A DNA stretch of 64,000 nt from Betaproteobacteria bacterium UBA5216. Lineage in GTDB: Bacteria; Pseudomonadota; Gammaproteobacteria; Burkholderiales; SG8-41. The position numbers were made by a program, and so were the translations under genes. The stretch lies in contig DHVE01000068.1 in the NCBI GenBank assembly GCA_002412495.1, positions 19,481 to 83,480 of the forward strand. The letters are read 5' to 3'. The notes under the pieces are model-generated. The model ran no database searches. It was not told where the DNA came from and saw nothing but the letters and a program-made list of their open reading frames with translations. Below are positions 34,723-43,276 of the stretch, one piece after another. The first letter of the stretch is position 1. The number at the start of each line of letters is the position of its first letter.

Positions 34723-35928
34723 CTATACCACCAGACGTTTTTTCAAATCCGCGATCTGCCCGTCCTGGTAACCAAGTTCGCGCAGGATTTCATCGGTGTG
34801 TTCGCCGCAATCCGGCGTGACGCTGCGTATCTCATTCGGCGTGCGTGACAAGCGCACCGGCTGATTGATGAGGCCGATGTCGCCGAGTTGCGGATGGTGT
34901 ATCGGTGCCGACATTTTGTTGTGTTGCACCTGCGGATCGGCGAACACTTCATTCATTTTGTAAATCGGTCCGCCCGCCACGCCGCCCGCCTCGAAACGCG
35001 CCGACCAGTAGGCGCTGGTTTGCTTAACCATGGCTTCCTGCAAATCCTTGTTGAGCGCCGCGCGATTGGCCGAGCGCGCCTTGCTGTCTTTGTATTCGGG
35101 CTTGTCGATCAAATGTTCAAGGCCGAGCGCCTTGCACAGCCGGCCGTACATTTCGTTGCCGCCGGCGGCGATGTTCATGTAACCGTCAGCGGTCTGGAAC
35201 ACGCCGGTGGGGATAGACGTCGGATGATCGTTGCCCGCTTGCTCGGGCACTTCGTGATCGATGGTCCAGCGCGCCGCCTGAAAATCCAGCAGCCCGATCA
35301 TGGCGTTGAGCAGCGACACTTCCACCCACTGGCCTTCGCCGGAGACTTCACGCTCCAGCAGCGCGGTTAACACACCCAGCGCACAATATAAACCTGCTGC
35401 GGAATCCGACACCGCGCAGCCCGCGCGCATCGGCCCACGCCCCGGTTCGCCGGTGATCGCCATCAGGCCGCCCATGCCCTGCGTCACCTGATCGAAACCC
35501 GGCCGCTTGGCATAAGGCCCATCCTGTCCAAAGCCGGAAATGCTCGCGAGCACGATTTTTTTATTGATCTTTTTCAGCGACTCGTAATCGATGCCGAGCC
35601 GGAATTTCACATCGGGGCGAAAGTTTTCCGCGACGACATCCGAACGCTCGACCAGTTGATTAAAAATTTTCAGACCATCGGGGTCTTTCATGTTGAGCGT
35701 GAAGCCGCGCTTGTTGCGATGCAGATTCTGAAAATCCGCGCCGTTGCGCGAGCCGCCCCACGCTTCGGGCAGGCCGAGCCCCGGTGGCGATTCAATCTTG
35801 ATCACGTCCGCGCCCCAGTCAGCGAGCTGGCGCACGCAGGTGGGGCCGGAGCGCACGCGGGTCATATCGATGACGCGAAAACGCGCAAGGGGGCCGCGGC
35901 GCGGCGCGGTGGCATGCTTTGCATTCAT
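34723..35928 (-). CDS. CaiB/BaiF family (class III) CoA-transferase
   Basis: 401 residues from the ATG at 35928 (AAGGA upstream). Class III landmarks are RVIDMTRVRSGPTCVRQLAD, WGADVIKIE, FQNLHRNKRGFTLNMKD, SDVVAENFRPDV and GYMNIAAGGNEMYGRLC. The enzyme moves CoA between carboxylic acids, activating a substrate for catabolism. It is close in sequence to the second class III transferase at 49792-50979, as both share the HRNKR, ENFR and ISGFGQDGPY segments, which suggests duplication. It stands alone on the minus strand. The carboxylic acid substrate is unknown. Confidence 0.92.
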   Translation of the reverse strand: MNAKHATAPRRGPLARFRVIDMTRVRSGPTCVRQLADWGADVIKIESPPGLGLPEAWGGSRNGADFQNLHRNKRGFTLNMKDPDGLKIFNQLVERSDVVAENFRPDVKFRLGIDYESLKKINKKIVLASISGFGQDGPYAKRPGFDQVTQGMGGLMAITGEPGRGPMRAGCAVSDSAAGLYCALGVLTALLEREVSGEGQWVEVSLLNAMIGLLDFQAARWTIDHEVPEQAGNDHPTSIPTGVFQTADGYMNIAAGGNEMYGRLCKALGLEHLIDKPEYKDSKARSANRAALNKDLQEAMVKQTSAYWSARFEAGGVAGGPIYKMNEVFADPQVQHNKMSAPIHHPQLGDIGLINQPVRLSRTPNEIRSVTPDCGEHTDEILRELGYQDGQIADLKKRLVV

Positions 35929-36313
35929 GGCGGGTAGTCCTTGAGGGGTAAACGACTGATCCGGTGTGAGTCGCCGTGCGGTTCTCACCGGTTATGAACC
36001 GCAAGTTTCGCATAAAATGCCGGCGCTTTGCGCGCACGGTGAAGTCTGGCTGCGACGGAGAGAGCCGCAGCGCAATAAACCGGATCAGCGGTTTAAATCC
36101 CCGTGTACCAGTGATAACCGCTGTCTTCCCTATGGCCACGCTTGCCGCAGGTATCGGCGCATTGAATTCCACGCAGCGCGCGTGCCGCAACTCTCAATGG
36201 CGACCCCTTCGTGAAGCGCCCCCGGGGGGTGAGCGCCGTTGACCTGCCACTGGACCATTACACCCAAACTTGGTGGCGATCCAACCCAACCGTAATTGAT
36301 CTAGAATCGAAAC
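35929..36313. other. Gene-free interval holding a molybdopterin-oxidoreductase gene fragment
   Basis: 385 bases between the divergent CoA-transferase and an unknown plus-strand gene. No complete gene is visible. A fragment at 36093-36149, listed separately, resembles the 3' end of the molybdopterin oxidoreductase gene at 37380-38141. Confidence 0.6.
36093..36149 (-). pseudogene. Remnant of a molybdopterin-oxidoreductase gene 3' end
   Basis: On the minus strand this stretch translates to CGKRGHREDSGYHWYTGI and a stop. The intact gene at 37380-38141 ends GKGGYWEDRGYQWYAGI and stop. Over 49 aligned bases, 38 are identical by eye. The reading frame and the stop position are kept, but nothing upstream continues the gene. 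It is therefore a decayed or truncated second copy, in the same orientation as the intact end. Confidence 0.55.
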
Positions 36314-36715
36314 ATGAGTAGCGTCCGTCGCCCGCCCGGCTTTATACCGGGTTACATGACCGAGGATCTGGAACTGCGCGAAATCGCCGGGCCGAGGCGT
36401 TACACGTCGCGAACAAACGGACCCGTCGAGCACATTACGCTTGCCACCGGACAGGGCGAACGCATGGGCTACATCTATGCCAACGACGAGGATGCCGCCG
36501 CCGGCTGGTGTGCTGCCAGCGGCGCGAGTCCCGCAGCGCAGAACCTCGCCGCCCCATGGATGCAGATGCTGGCTGATGCGAAGCAACGCGGTCTCAAACC
36601 GAGCGCCGCGCTTGACGAGATGCTTCGCGTAACCCATTTTAATTCGCACGTTGTGCCCGGCTCGCGCAGGACCTCCGCGAGTCTTGACGTCCTCAAAAAG
36701 CTCGCCGATGGCTGA
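36314..36715 (+). CDS. Hypothetical protein of 133 residues
   Basis: The ATG at 36314 opens a frame with good codon use. The protein begins MSSVRRPPGFIPGYMTEDLE, has an HITLATGQGERMGYIYAND strand-turn segment, then a helical C-terminal half (APWMQMLADAKQRG, ALDEMLRVTHF). It has no leader or membrane segment, and I do not recognise a family. It is paired with the next unknown gene, and the two lie between a gene fragment and the intact copy of the same molybdopterin oxidoreductase end. That bracket suggests arrival as a small insertion. The antisense frame 36194-36742 is less likely. Confidence 0.55.
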   Translation: MSSVRRPPGFIPGYMTEDLELREIAGPRRYTSRTNGPVEHITLATGQGERMGYIYANDEDAAAGWCAASGASPAAQNLAAPWMQMLADAKQRGLKPSAALDEMLRVTHFNSHVVPGSRRTSASLDVLKKLADG

Positions 36716-36868
36716 TAACGGCGGCCGCATCGTACGTTCCACGTCACTGCCGGACTCAGAAGGGCAGCACGCCGAGATGCCTCCACGGCATGGCTGTCAA
36801 AATGATAGCGCCGATGGAGGGAGACTCGCGGTGAAGTTGCGCGGATCACGTGCGCGCACGGGATTGGT

Positions 36869-37309
36869 ATGAAGGATGTAATCCGCTACACGGTCGGCAA
36901 CGAGCAGAATCCGGGCGACCCGTTCGGTCGCAGCAGCCTCGTCATTCAAATTAGTGGCAGTGCGCGGCTCGACCAGTTCACGCGGGGCGGAAACGCTGCT
37001 TGGTCGGGCACGGTTACGGCGAGCGCGCTCGATCAGTTCTGGCGCGCTCTTGAAGAGGCTGCATTTCCGGATTTCCCCAGTCATCCGGTGCCGGGCGGCT
37101 CGGCGATTCGAGATCTCAATGTTGGCGGTCGAGGTGGTAAGTCGGCTTATATTGCGTATCACGCGGCCGTGGCCATGCCCGGCTACAACACGGCATTCGC
37201 CATCCTTGACACCGTGATACGTCAGATCAGCGAAGGCACGGTCAAGGTCGGCCCCGACGGGGCCAACCAAATTGTCGAAGCGGTCCATCGCGTGTTTCCG
37301 CCTCAATAA
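36869..37309 (+). CDS. Hypothetical protein of 146 residues
   Basis: ATG at 36869. The protein reads like a compact alpha/beta domain: VIRYTVGNEQNPGDPFGRSS, LVIQISGSARLDQF, then a helix ASALDQFWRALEEAAFPDFP and a C-terminal helix NTAFAILDTVIRQISEG. I do not recognise the family and see no catalytic motif. It follows the 133-residue gene in the same direction, with 153 bases between them, and converges on the molybdopterin oxidoreductase gene. The similar size and isolation of the two genes hint at a two-gene accessory module. Confidence 0.65.
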   Translation: MKDVIRYTVGNEQNPGDPFGRSSLVIQISGSARLDQFTRGGNAAWSGTVTASALDQFWRALEEAAFPDFPSHPVPGGSAIRDLNVGGRGGKSAYIAYHAAVAMPGYNTAFAILDTVIRQISEGTVKVGPDGANQIVEAVHRVFPPQ

Positions 37310-37379
37310 TCCGCATCCTTGTCCTTGCCGGCTGAATTCTGGTGCTGGTCTTGCTGAGTACGTCAGGACATTGCCTGTA

Positions 37380-38141
37380 TCAGATGCCCGCGTACCACTG
37401 ATAGCCGCGGTCTTCCCAGTAGCCGCCCTTGCCGCGGCCAAGGTGCGCGAAGCTTTCCACCAGTTCCAGGCGCGTCAGGAACTTGGCGTGTTTGTAGCCG
37501 AGCTGCCGCTCCACGCGCAGCCGCAGCGGCGCGCCGTTGGCGACCGGCACCGGCTTGCCGTTTAACGCGTACGCAACGATAGTTTGCGCGTGATAGGCGT
37601 CATCGAGGTCGATGCTTTCGTAGTACGGTGTTTTGGTTTCACTCTTGCCGTAGGTGTCGGCGCAATGAAACACCACGTAGCGCGCCGAAGCCTTGGGCTT
37701 GGCGAGCGCGAGGATTTGTGCCAGCGGCACGCCGGTCCATTGGCCGATGGCGCTCCAGCCTTCGACGCAATCGTGGCGCGTGATTTGCGTGCGGCTGGGC
37801 ATGGCGCGCAGTTGCGCGAGCGTCAGCGTGGAAGGCGTTTCGACCAGGCCGTCCACGGTGAGCGTCCAATTCACAAAGCCCTCGGCGGCCATCGCGCGAT
37901 ATGCGGGGTCGTCCGGGTTGATGCTGCCGTTGCCGCGAAACGTCGGCGAGAGATCGGCCACGGAAAACTCTTGCGCCATCGAAACACGGCCGCCAACGAA
38001 TTGATGCACGCCCTGGTTGATCGACTCACCCACCGACAGCACTTTGGTAAACCACGGGCTCATGTTCAGGCGGTCGCAACCCGCCAGCGCGAGTGTCGAT
38101 ACGCCCGCGAATGCGCGTTGCAGAAACTGGCGTTTATTCAT
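37380..38141 (-). CDS. Exported molybdopterin-dependent oxidoreductase (MsrP/sulfite-oxidase fold)
   Basis: 253 residues, ATG at 38141 with AAGGAG upstream, overlapping the cytochrome b gene by eight bases. The leader MNKRQFLQRAFAG...LALAGC has a lipobox-like end (LAGC, C22) and a KR rather than RR pair. The Mo-ligand cysteine is C125 in TRHDCVEGWSAIGQWTG. The C-terminal YKHAKFLTRLELVESF and GGYWEDRGYQWY are typical of the family. It is a periplasmic reductase or oxidase receiving or giving electrons through the co-encoded cytochrome b. Substrates of relatives include oxidised methionine and sulfite. The real one here is not evident. Confidence 0.9.
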   Translation of the reverse strand: MNKRQFLQRAFAGVSTLALAGCDRLNMSPWFTKVLSVGESINQGVHQFVGGRVSMAQEFSVADLSPTFRGNGSINPDDPAYRAMAAEGFVNWTLTVDGLVETPSTLTLAQLRAMPSRTQITRHDCVEGWSAIGQWTGVPLAQILALAKPKASARYVVFHCADTYGKSETKTPYYESIDLDDAYHAQTIVAYALNGKPVPVANGAPLRLRVERQLGYKHAKFLTRLELVESFAHLGRGKGGYWEDRGYQWYAGI

Positions 38142-39000
38142 GGGGGTCTCCTTGCGTGCGCGGGGCGATGCGATAGTTGCCGGTGATCATCGAGCGCAGG
38201 TGGTTCCACAGGCCACTGATGATGACCTCGAACACGTGAATCATCACAAACGCCACCAGCGTCCATGCCAGAATAAAATGCAGCGTTCGCGCCGATTGCC
38301 GGCCGCCGAGCAGATCGACCCAGCCGGGAAAGATTGAGTTCAGCCAGGGCGACATGGCCCAGCCCGCGATGATGATGCCCGGCATTAGCACGAATATCAC
38401 CGCGATATAGGCGAGCTTTTGCAGCACATTGTAACGCTTGGCGTCCTCGCCTTTCGGATGCCTGAACAGAATGTGATCGATGATCGAGCGGCCGATGCCG
38501 CGCCAGTCGGCTTTTGTGGGCAGCAGGTCGCGCGTCAAATGGCGGCTGAAAAACGCATACAGCACATAGGCGATGCCGTTCAGCACGAACAGCCACGCAA
38601 AGAAAAAATGCCACGCGCGCGCATCCGCCAGCGAATAAAACCCGGGGATCGTCATCCAGTGTGGAAACGCCACGTCGTTGGGTTTGCCATCGGCATTGGT
38701 AGACACGCCCAGCAGTCCGGTGGTGTTGAACTCGTGCCCTAACACACGCGTGACGCCGGCCAACTGCCCGTTGGTTTCCCGGGAGGTGATCTGCAGCAGC
38801 GAGGGCTTGCCGGTGTACGACGACTTGCCCCAATCCAGCGACGGATGCGCGTTGAAAATCATCAGCCCGCTCATTAGCAAAATCGTCAGCGAGATCACGT
38901 TGGACCAGTGCATGATGCGCACCGGCAGCGTGTGGCGGTAATACAGGTAACTCGAAGGCGCGGCGGCGCGCTCGCCGGCCGTGGTGACAGTAGTGGTCAT
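38134..39000 (-). CDS. Cytochrome b561-type membrane protein, partner of the molybdoenzyme
   Basis: 288 residues from the ATG at 39000 (GGGAGA upstream). Several membrane segments are visible, and histidines placed for haem ligation occur in VRIMHWSNVISLTILLM, ADARAWHFFFAWLFVL and ARTLHFILAWTLVAF. A periplasmic loop with NAHPSLDWG lies after the first helix. It would connect the periplasmic molybdoenzyme to the quinone pool, taking the place of MsrQ/YedZ, which has a different fold. The overlap with the downstream gene supports a two-subunit complex. Confidence 0.9.
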   Translation of the reverse strand: MTTTVTTAGERAAAPSSYLYYRHTLPVRIMHWSNVISLTILLMSGLMIFNAHPSLDWGKSSYTGKPSLLQITSRETNGQLAGVTRVLGHEFNTTGLLGVSTNADGKPNDVAFPHWMTIPGFYSLADARAWHFFFAWLFVLNGIAYVLYAFFSRHLTRDLLPTKADWRGIGRSIIDHILFRHPKGEDAKRYNVLQKLAYIAVIFVLMPGIIIAGWAMSPWLNSIFPGWVDLLGGRQSARTLHFILAWTLVAFVMIHVFEVIISGLWNHLRSMITGNYRIAPRTQGDPHE

Positions 39001-39117
39001 GACATCTCCCGCGGATGAACTACTGATAGGTCGCCAGAAATCCGGAAACCTTACATGCGCGCGCGACCGCACGCACATGCCCGACGGGGTTAAAAATAAT
39101 TCTTTATTAACAGATGC

Positions 39118-39804
39118 TTATGATTTGTTCGCGCGCTGCGCGACGTGCAGCATGTTGGCTTGCTCGGCAAACCATTCCTCGGCAAAGGCCGTGTCGCGCA
39201 GCTCGTTGTAGTAAGGCCCGCCGAGTGTGTGGTGTACGTTGCCGGGGTTTTCGAGCGGCGCGTCGTAACCCACCAAATGGTTCCAGCGATGCGGCAACTC
39301 GCCGATCAGATCATCGTTGTTCAGCCATTTGAATTGATGCAGTTGCAGACCGCTGGCGGTGTTCACGTAGTCGGGTGTGAGGGCGCGGCACTTCGCGCAA
39401 TTCATCAGCATCACGCTCGACCAGTTCTTTTTTTCGTATTTCGATTGTGGTTCGTTGAGAAACTTCGTCGTTTCTTTGGGCACGTGGTTGTGCTTCACCA
39501 CCTGCAGCGCATACCGTTCATCGCGCAGTGCCCACAGTTTGGCAATGTCGTCCAGCACCAGCATGTCGCTGTCCATGAACAAGGCCCAGCCTTCGTAGTT
39601 GCAAAGGTAGGGCGTCAGGAAGCGCGTGAACGAAAAATCCGTCGATTGCAGCGGATCGCGTGAACGGGTAAAAATGCCTTTCAGCGACGAGAGCATCAAT
39701 GGTACAAACTCAACGGGCGCCGAGGCGCGGCGCGCAATGCTGTGCTGCAAAACATACAACGCAGCCGACTCGCGGCCATCGTAGCCGATAAAAACTCGAA
39801 TCAT
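39118..39804 (-). CDS. Glycosyltransferase-like protein (GT8-type)
   Basis: 228 residues from the ATG at 39804. An upstream in-frame ATG adds six residues. It opens MIRVFIGYDGRESAALYVLQ and has the DxD-type metal motif as FMDSDM at 77-82, preceded by FTRFLTPYLCNYEG. These features resemble GT-A fold enzymes of the glycogenin/GT8 group. The C-terminal part contains HRWNHLVGYDAPLENPG. There is no leader, so it would act on the cytoplasmic side. It is divergent from the acyl carrier protein gene and may belong with the lipid genes there. Confidence 0.75.
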   Translation of the reverse strand: MIRVFIGYDGRESAALYVLQHSIARRASAPVEFVPLMLSSLKGIFTRSRDPLQSTDFSFTRFLTPYLCNYEGWALFMDSDMLVLDDIAKLWALRDERYALQVVKHNHVPKETTKFLNEPQSKYEKKNWSSVMLMNCAKCRALTPDYVNTASGLQLHQFKWLNNDDLIGELPHRWNHLVGYDAPLENPGNVHHTLGGPYYNELRDTAFAEEWFAEQANMLHVAQRANKS

Positions 39805-39992
39805 TTTGACGCCGCTCCGCAAGGATGAAGTGATGGCATGATTCTATCAGTTTCAGGGGTTGCCACGGGCGTGGCGCGACCGTGCCAGGGAGGTCGCGTG
39901 TTAAACTGCCGACAAAGCGCGGGTGCAACAGTTCTCAATGACAGCCGCGGTGACATTCGGCGGCGCAGCCATCATTTCAGGAGAGTACGGCA

Positions 39993-40268
39993 ATGAGCAC
40001 GTTCGATACGATTCGCGAGATGATTGTCGATCAGTTTCAACTGGATCCGGCGCTGGTTACTCCCGAGGCGACACTCGAAGCGCTCAAAATTGATTCGCTG
40101 TCGGCGGTGGAATTCATGTTCCTGCTGGAAGAAAAATTCAACGTCGATGCCTCGGACGAACACGGCGACCTGCGCACGGTGCAGGATGTGGTTGATGAGA
40201 TCGATCGCTTGCTGGCCAGGCAGCAGGGTAATGCGGATACCCGGACGGCAAGCAAGGCCGCCCCATGA
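39993..40268 (+). CDS. Acyl carrier protein
   Basis: 91 residues, ATG with AGGAGA upstream. The phosphopantetheine site is KIDSLSAVE with S35 in the DSL motif, within the usual four-helix carrier layout, and a charged tail of about ten residues follows. It overlaps the next gene, a ketoacyl synthase, by the ATGA arrangement. No other fatty-acid genes (fabD, fabG, fabH) are near, so this is not the housekeeping AcpP locus. A dedicated carrier for a specialised acyl chain is inferred. Confidence 0.93.
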   Translation: MSTFDTIREMIVDQFQLDPALVTPEATLEALKIDSLSAVEFMFLLEEKFNVDASDEHGDLRTVQDVVDEIDRLLARQQGNADTRTASKAAP

Positions 40269-41488
40269 AACGGGTTGTCGTCACTGGCACGGGGGTGATG
40301 TCCCCGTGCGGTAACGACCCTGCAACTTTTTTTGCCAACCTGCTCGCCGCCCGTTCGGGCATCGGCCGCCACTCAAAAAAATTCGACGCAGACACCACGC
40401 CCTGGCTGACGGCGGAAGTCCCGCCCTTTTCAACCGAGGGCTTCACCAAGATGCGTCTGGGCACGCTGGACCGCACCACGTTGCTCGCGTTGCTGACCGC
40501 GCGGCAAGCGATGAACGACGCCAAACTCGAGGTACGCGAGAAATCGCGTGCCGGCGTGTATTGGGGCACGGGCCTCGGCGGCGCGACCACGCTGGATGAG
40601 TCGTACCGGCTGTCGCTCGGCAATCCGGCGGCGCGCGTCAAACCCAGCACCGTGGTGATGACCATGAACAACGCCGCCGCCTCGGAAATTTCGCTCGACA
40701 CCGGTTTCACCGGCCCGACGTACACCTATTCCGTCGCCTGTTCCTCGGCCGCCATCGGCATCGGCGAAGCGCTGCGTGCCATCCGCAATGGTTATTGCGA
40801 TTGTGCCATCGCGGGGGGCGCGGATGCGCTGCTGACGCTGGGTTCGCTGAAAGCCTGGCATGCATTGCAGACGCTGGCGCGCGAGGACGCGGAAAACCCC
40901 ACCACGTCGTGCCGCCCGTTTGCGGCGGATCGCAGTGGCTTTGTGCTCGGCGAAGGGGCGGGCGCCGTCGTGCTGGAAGAAGCGGATTCCGCCCGTGCGC
41001 GCGGCGCGACGATTTACGCCGAGCTGGCCGGCTTTGGCTCGACCAGCGACGCTTCGCACATCACCAAGCCCTCCGCTGAAGGCCAGGCACGCGCGATGCA
41101 CATGGCGTTGCACGACGCCGGGCTGGCACCCGAAGACATTGGCTACATCAACGCCCATGGCACGGCAACGGCGGTGGGCGATGTGGTGGAAACCAACGCC
41201 ATCAAGTGTGTGTTCGGCGCGGCGGCGCGCGTGCCGGTGAGTTCGACCAAGGCGCTGCATGGCCATCTGATGGGCGCCACCGGCGTGGTCGAGTTCATCG
41301 CGGCGCTGCTGGCGATGCGCGAAAGTGTTATTCCGCCGACTGCCCATTTGCACAATCCCGATCCGGCGTGTGATCTGGATTACGTGCCGAACACCGCGCG
41401 GCGTGTCGCGCCGATGCGCGCGGTGATGTCCAATTCGTTTGCCTTTGGCGGCAACAACGCGGTGCTGATTGCCACGCCCTTTAACTGA
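40265..41488 (+). CDS. Beta-ketoacyl-ACP synthase II-like protein (FabF family)
   Basis: 407 residues, start overlapping the carrier protein stop as ATGA. The Cys-His-His triad is intact: C159 in YSVACSSAA, H298 in NAHGTAT and H334 in GHLMGATG. It should condense malonyl-ACP with an acyl chain in the cytoplasm. The sequence is typical of single ketosynthases found in small lipid or pigment clusters. Only the carrier gene is coupled to it; ketoreductase and dehydratase must come from elsewhere. Its stop end overlaps the convergent PAP2 gene by eight bases. Confidence 0.93.
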   Translation: MKRVVVTGTGVMSPCGNDPATFFANLLAARSGIGRHSKKFDADTTPWLTAEVPPFSTEGFTKMRLGTLDRTTLLALLTARQAMNDAKLEVREKSRAGVYWGTGLGGATTLDESYRLSLGNPAARVKPSTVVMTMNNAAASEISLDTGFTGPTYTYSVACSSAAIGIGEALRAIRNGYCDCAIAGGADALLTLGSLKAWHALQTLAREDAENPTTSCRPFAADRSGFVLGEGAGAVVLEEADSARARGATIYAELAGFGSTSDASHITKPSAEGQARAMHMALHDAGLAPEDIGYINAHGTATAVGDVVETNAIKCVFGAAARVPVSSTKALHGHLMGATGVVEFIAALLAMRESVIPPTAHLHNPDPACDLDYVPNTARRVAPMRAVMSNSFAFGGNNAVLIATPFN

Positions 41489-42182
41489 TGCCTGGGCGCC
41501 CATGGCGCCAGGTCTCCCAGGCAAGGAGCCGGCGGCGCCGCAGCGAGAGCCACGCAAACGTGGTACCCAGCGCAAAGCCCGCCGCAGCATCGAGAAATAC
41601 ATGCTGTTTGGTGGCGAGGGTTGAAAACGTAATCGCGACAAACCACAGGCCGTTCAGCGCGCGTGCCGCGCCACCGGTGTTCATGTGCTTCGCGACCCGA
41701 TCCAGCCAGAAAAAAGCGAAGGCCGCCGTAGCGACATGCAGCGACGGGCAGGCATTCGCCGCCGCGTCGATGCCGTGCAAGATATCGAATCCCCAGTACG
41801 GGCTGCGATCGAGGGCGTGAGGCACGAGCGTGGTCGGCCAAAAATAGAAAATCAGCAACCCCGTGATGCATAGCCCGACGACCCAGCAACCAAACGCGAG
41901 TAGTTCGCGAAGGCCCAGCAACAAGGCGGCCGGCAGCGGCACGTACAGCCACAGCGACGCATAGATCAGCAGCGCGGGCGGATAGAACGGAATCCACGTG
42001 TCCACGGCCGTTAGCGGCATGGGCGTGAGGGGATAGGCCGGATGCCGCAGCACATGAAAATACGCGGCAAAAAACAGAGCCATGATTAGCGTCGTGCCGA
42101 CACTCTTGAGCCAGAAGAGCCGGCAAAAGCGCGGCCACAGCTGGCGCCGCCAGTCGATGGACACAGCGAAGAGGACTGGCAT
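41481..42182 (-). CDS. PAP2-family membrane phosphatase
   Basis: 233 residues with about six hydrophobic segments. The phosphatase motifs read ACPSLHVATAAFAFFWLD (the PSGH motif with Leu for Gly) and TKQHVFLDAAAGFALG (the second His and Asp). The first, lysine-rich motif of the family is not obvious. Relatives dephosphorylate lipid phosphates such as undecaprenyl diphosphate, phosphatidate or lipid A. It converges on the ketoacyl synthase, so a role in the same lipid pathway is possible but unproven. Confidence 0.85.
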   Translation of the reverse strand: MPVLFAVSIDWRRQLWPRFCRLFWLKSVGTTLIMALFFAAYFHVLRHPAYPLTPMPLTAVDTWIPFYPPALLIYASLWLYVPLPAALLLGLRELLAFGCWVVGLCITGLLIFYFWPTTLVPHALDRSPYWGFDILHGIDAAANACPSLHVATAAFAFFWLDRVAKHMNTGGAARALNGLWFVAITFSTLATKQHVFLDAAAGFALGTTFAWLSLRRRRLLAWETWRHGRPGIS

Positions 42183-42224
42183 CAGAGCGGGTTCATCGAT
42201 GCGTCGTGAACGCGCGGCGGGCGC

Positions 42225-43184
42225 CTATTTTTTACCCAGCACCACGCGCCAGCGCGCGATTTCGCCTTGCACGAATTTGCTGAACTCCTCGGGCGTGCTG
42301 GGACGCGTGACCAGCCCCATGTCCGAAAACCGCTTTCGGATATCCGGCGCATCGAGCGCCTTGCCGATTTCCACGTTGAGCCGTTGCACGATGGCGCGCG
42401 GCGTGCCGGCGGGCGCCAGTATGCCGCCCCAGCTTGAGAAATCGTAACCGGGTACCCCGGATTCGGCGACCGTCGGCAAATCGGGGAACGACGGGTTGCG
42501 CTGCGGCGTGCTCACCGCCAACGCGCGCATCAGTCCGCCGCGGATGTGCGGGGCGGAAGCCGCCAGCGGATCAAACATGAAGGTGATGCGATTGGCGATG
42601 ATGTCCGGATGCGCGGGCGTGCTGCCCTTGTATTGCACGCCGGTCATGCCGGGCAATCCGCCCACCATTTGCGCCATCAGCAGCGTCGCCAGTTCATGCG
42701 GGCTGCCGGTGCCGCTCGCGCCGTAAGTAATTTTGCCCGGGTTCGCCTTGGCGAACTTCAGCAACTCCGGCAACGTTTTTAACGGCGACTGCCCGCCCAC
42801 CACCAGCACGTACGGCGTTACATGCGTCATCGAAATCGGCGCGAAATCCTTGATCGTGTCGTATGGCAGATCGGGCACGTTGATGGCATTGATCGCCATG
42901 TTGGCCGCGGCCTGCAGCAGCGTGTAACCGTCAGGCTCGGCCTTGGCCACGATTTGCGAGCCAATGATTTGCGACGCGCCGGTACGGTTGTCGGCCACCA
43001 CCTGTTTGCCGAGAGCCTGCGAGAGTTTGTCACCGATCAGCCGGGCGACGATGTCGCTGGGGCCGCCGGTGGGCGAGGGCACGATCACGCGGATGTTTTT
43101 GACGGGGTACGCGGGTTGACTGCGTACGGAGAACGACGCCATTGCAATGGCGCATGAAACGGTGGCGATCAGCAGGCTGCGCAT
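42225..43184 (-). CDS. Bug/TctC-family periplasmic receptor
   Basis: 319 residues from the ATG at 43184, preceded by GGAGG. The frame extends to 43352 but that part lacks a signal peptide. The leader MRSLLIAT...SVRSQ is followed by YPVKNIRVIVPSPTGGPSDI, a first loop with Ser-Pro-Thr. DNRTGASQIIG, DGYTLLQA, YKGSTPAHPD and WGGILAPAGTP follow. It lies 92 bases downstream of the FAD oxidoreductase gene in the same direction. A GTTAC/GTAAC inverted motif (43224-43240) sits just before its start. Confidence 0.93.
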   Translation of the reverse strand: MRSLLIATVSCAIAMASFSVRSQPAYPVKNIRVIVPSPTGGPSDIVARLIGDKLSQALGKQVVADNRTGASQIIGSQIVAKAEPDGYTLLQAAANMAINAINVPDLPYDTIKDFAPISMTHVTPYVLVVGGQSPLKTLPELLKFAKANPGKITYGASGTGSPHELATLLMAQMVGGLPGMTGVQYKGSTPAHPDIIANRITFMFDPLAASAPHIRGGLMRALAVSTPQRNPSFPDLPTVAESGVPGYDFSSWGGILAPAGTPRAIVQRLNVEIGKALDAPDIRKRFSDMGLVTRPSTPEEFSKFVQGEIARWRVVLGKK

Positions 43185-43223
43185 GCGGGGTTCCTCCAAT
43201 TTTGGCGGGGCGTGAATGCCGGG

Positions 43224-43240
43224 GTTACTGTAGCTGTAAC
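43224..43240. promoter_or_regulatory. Inverted GTTAC/GTAAC motif before a receptor gene
   Basis: GTTAC, a seven-base spacer and GTAAC lie 40 bases before the receptor start, and a further GTAAC at 43244-43248 stands beside it. The same half-sites occur as GTTAC-A-GTAAC at 44998-45008 upstream of the flavoprotein gene. A shared binding site is possible, though the spacers differ. Confidence 0.35.
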
Positions 43241-43276
43241 AGGGTAACGGAAAATCAGACTGGGGCCGCGTGCCAA

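Noticed and set aside
36194..36742. 182-codon minus-strand frame opposite the 133-residue gene
   Set aside because: The plus-strand gene has the more protein-like composition and sits in the same direction as its neighbour, though neither has a known family.
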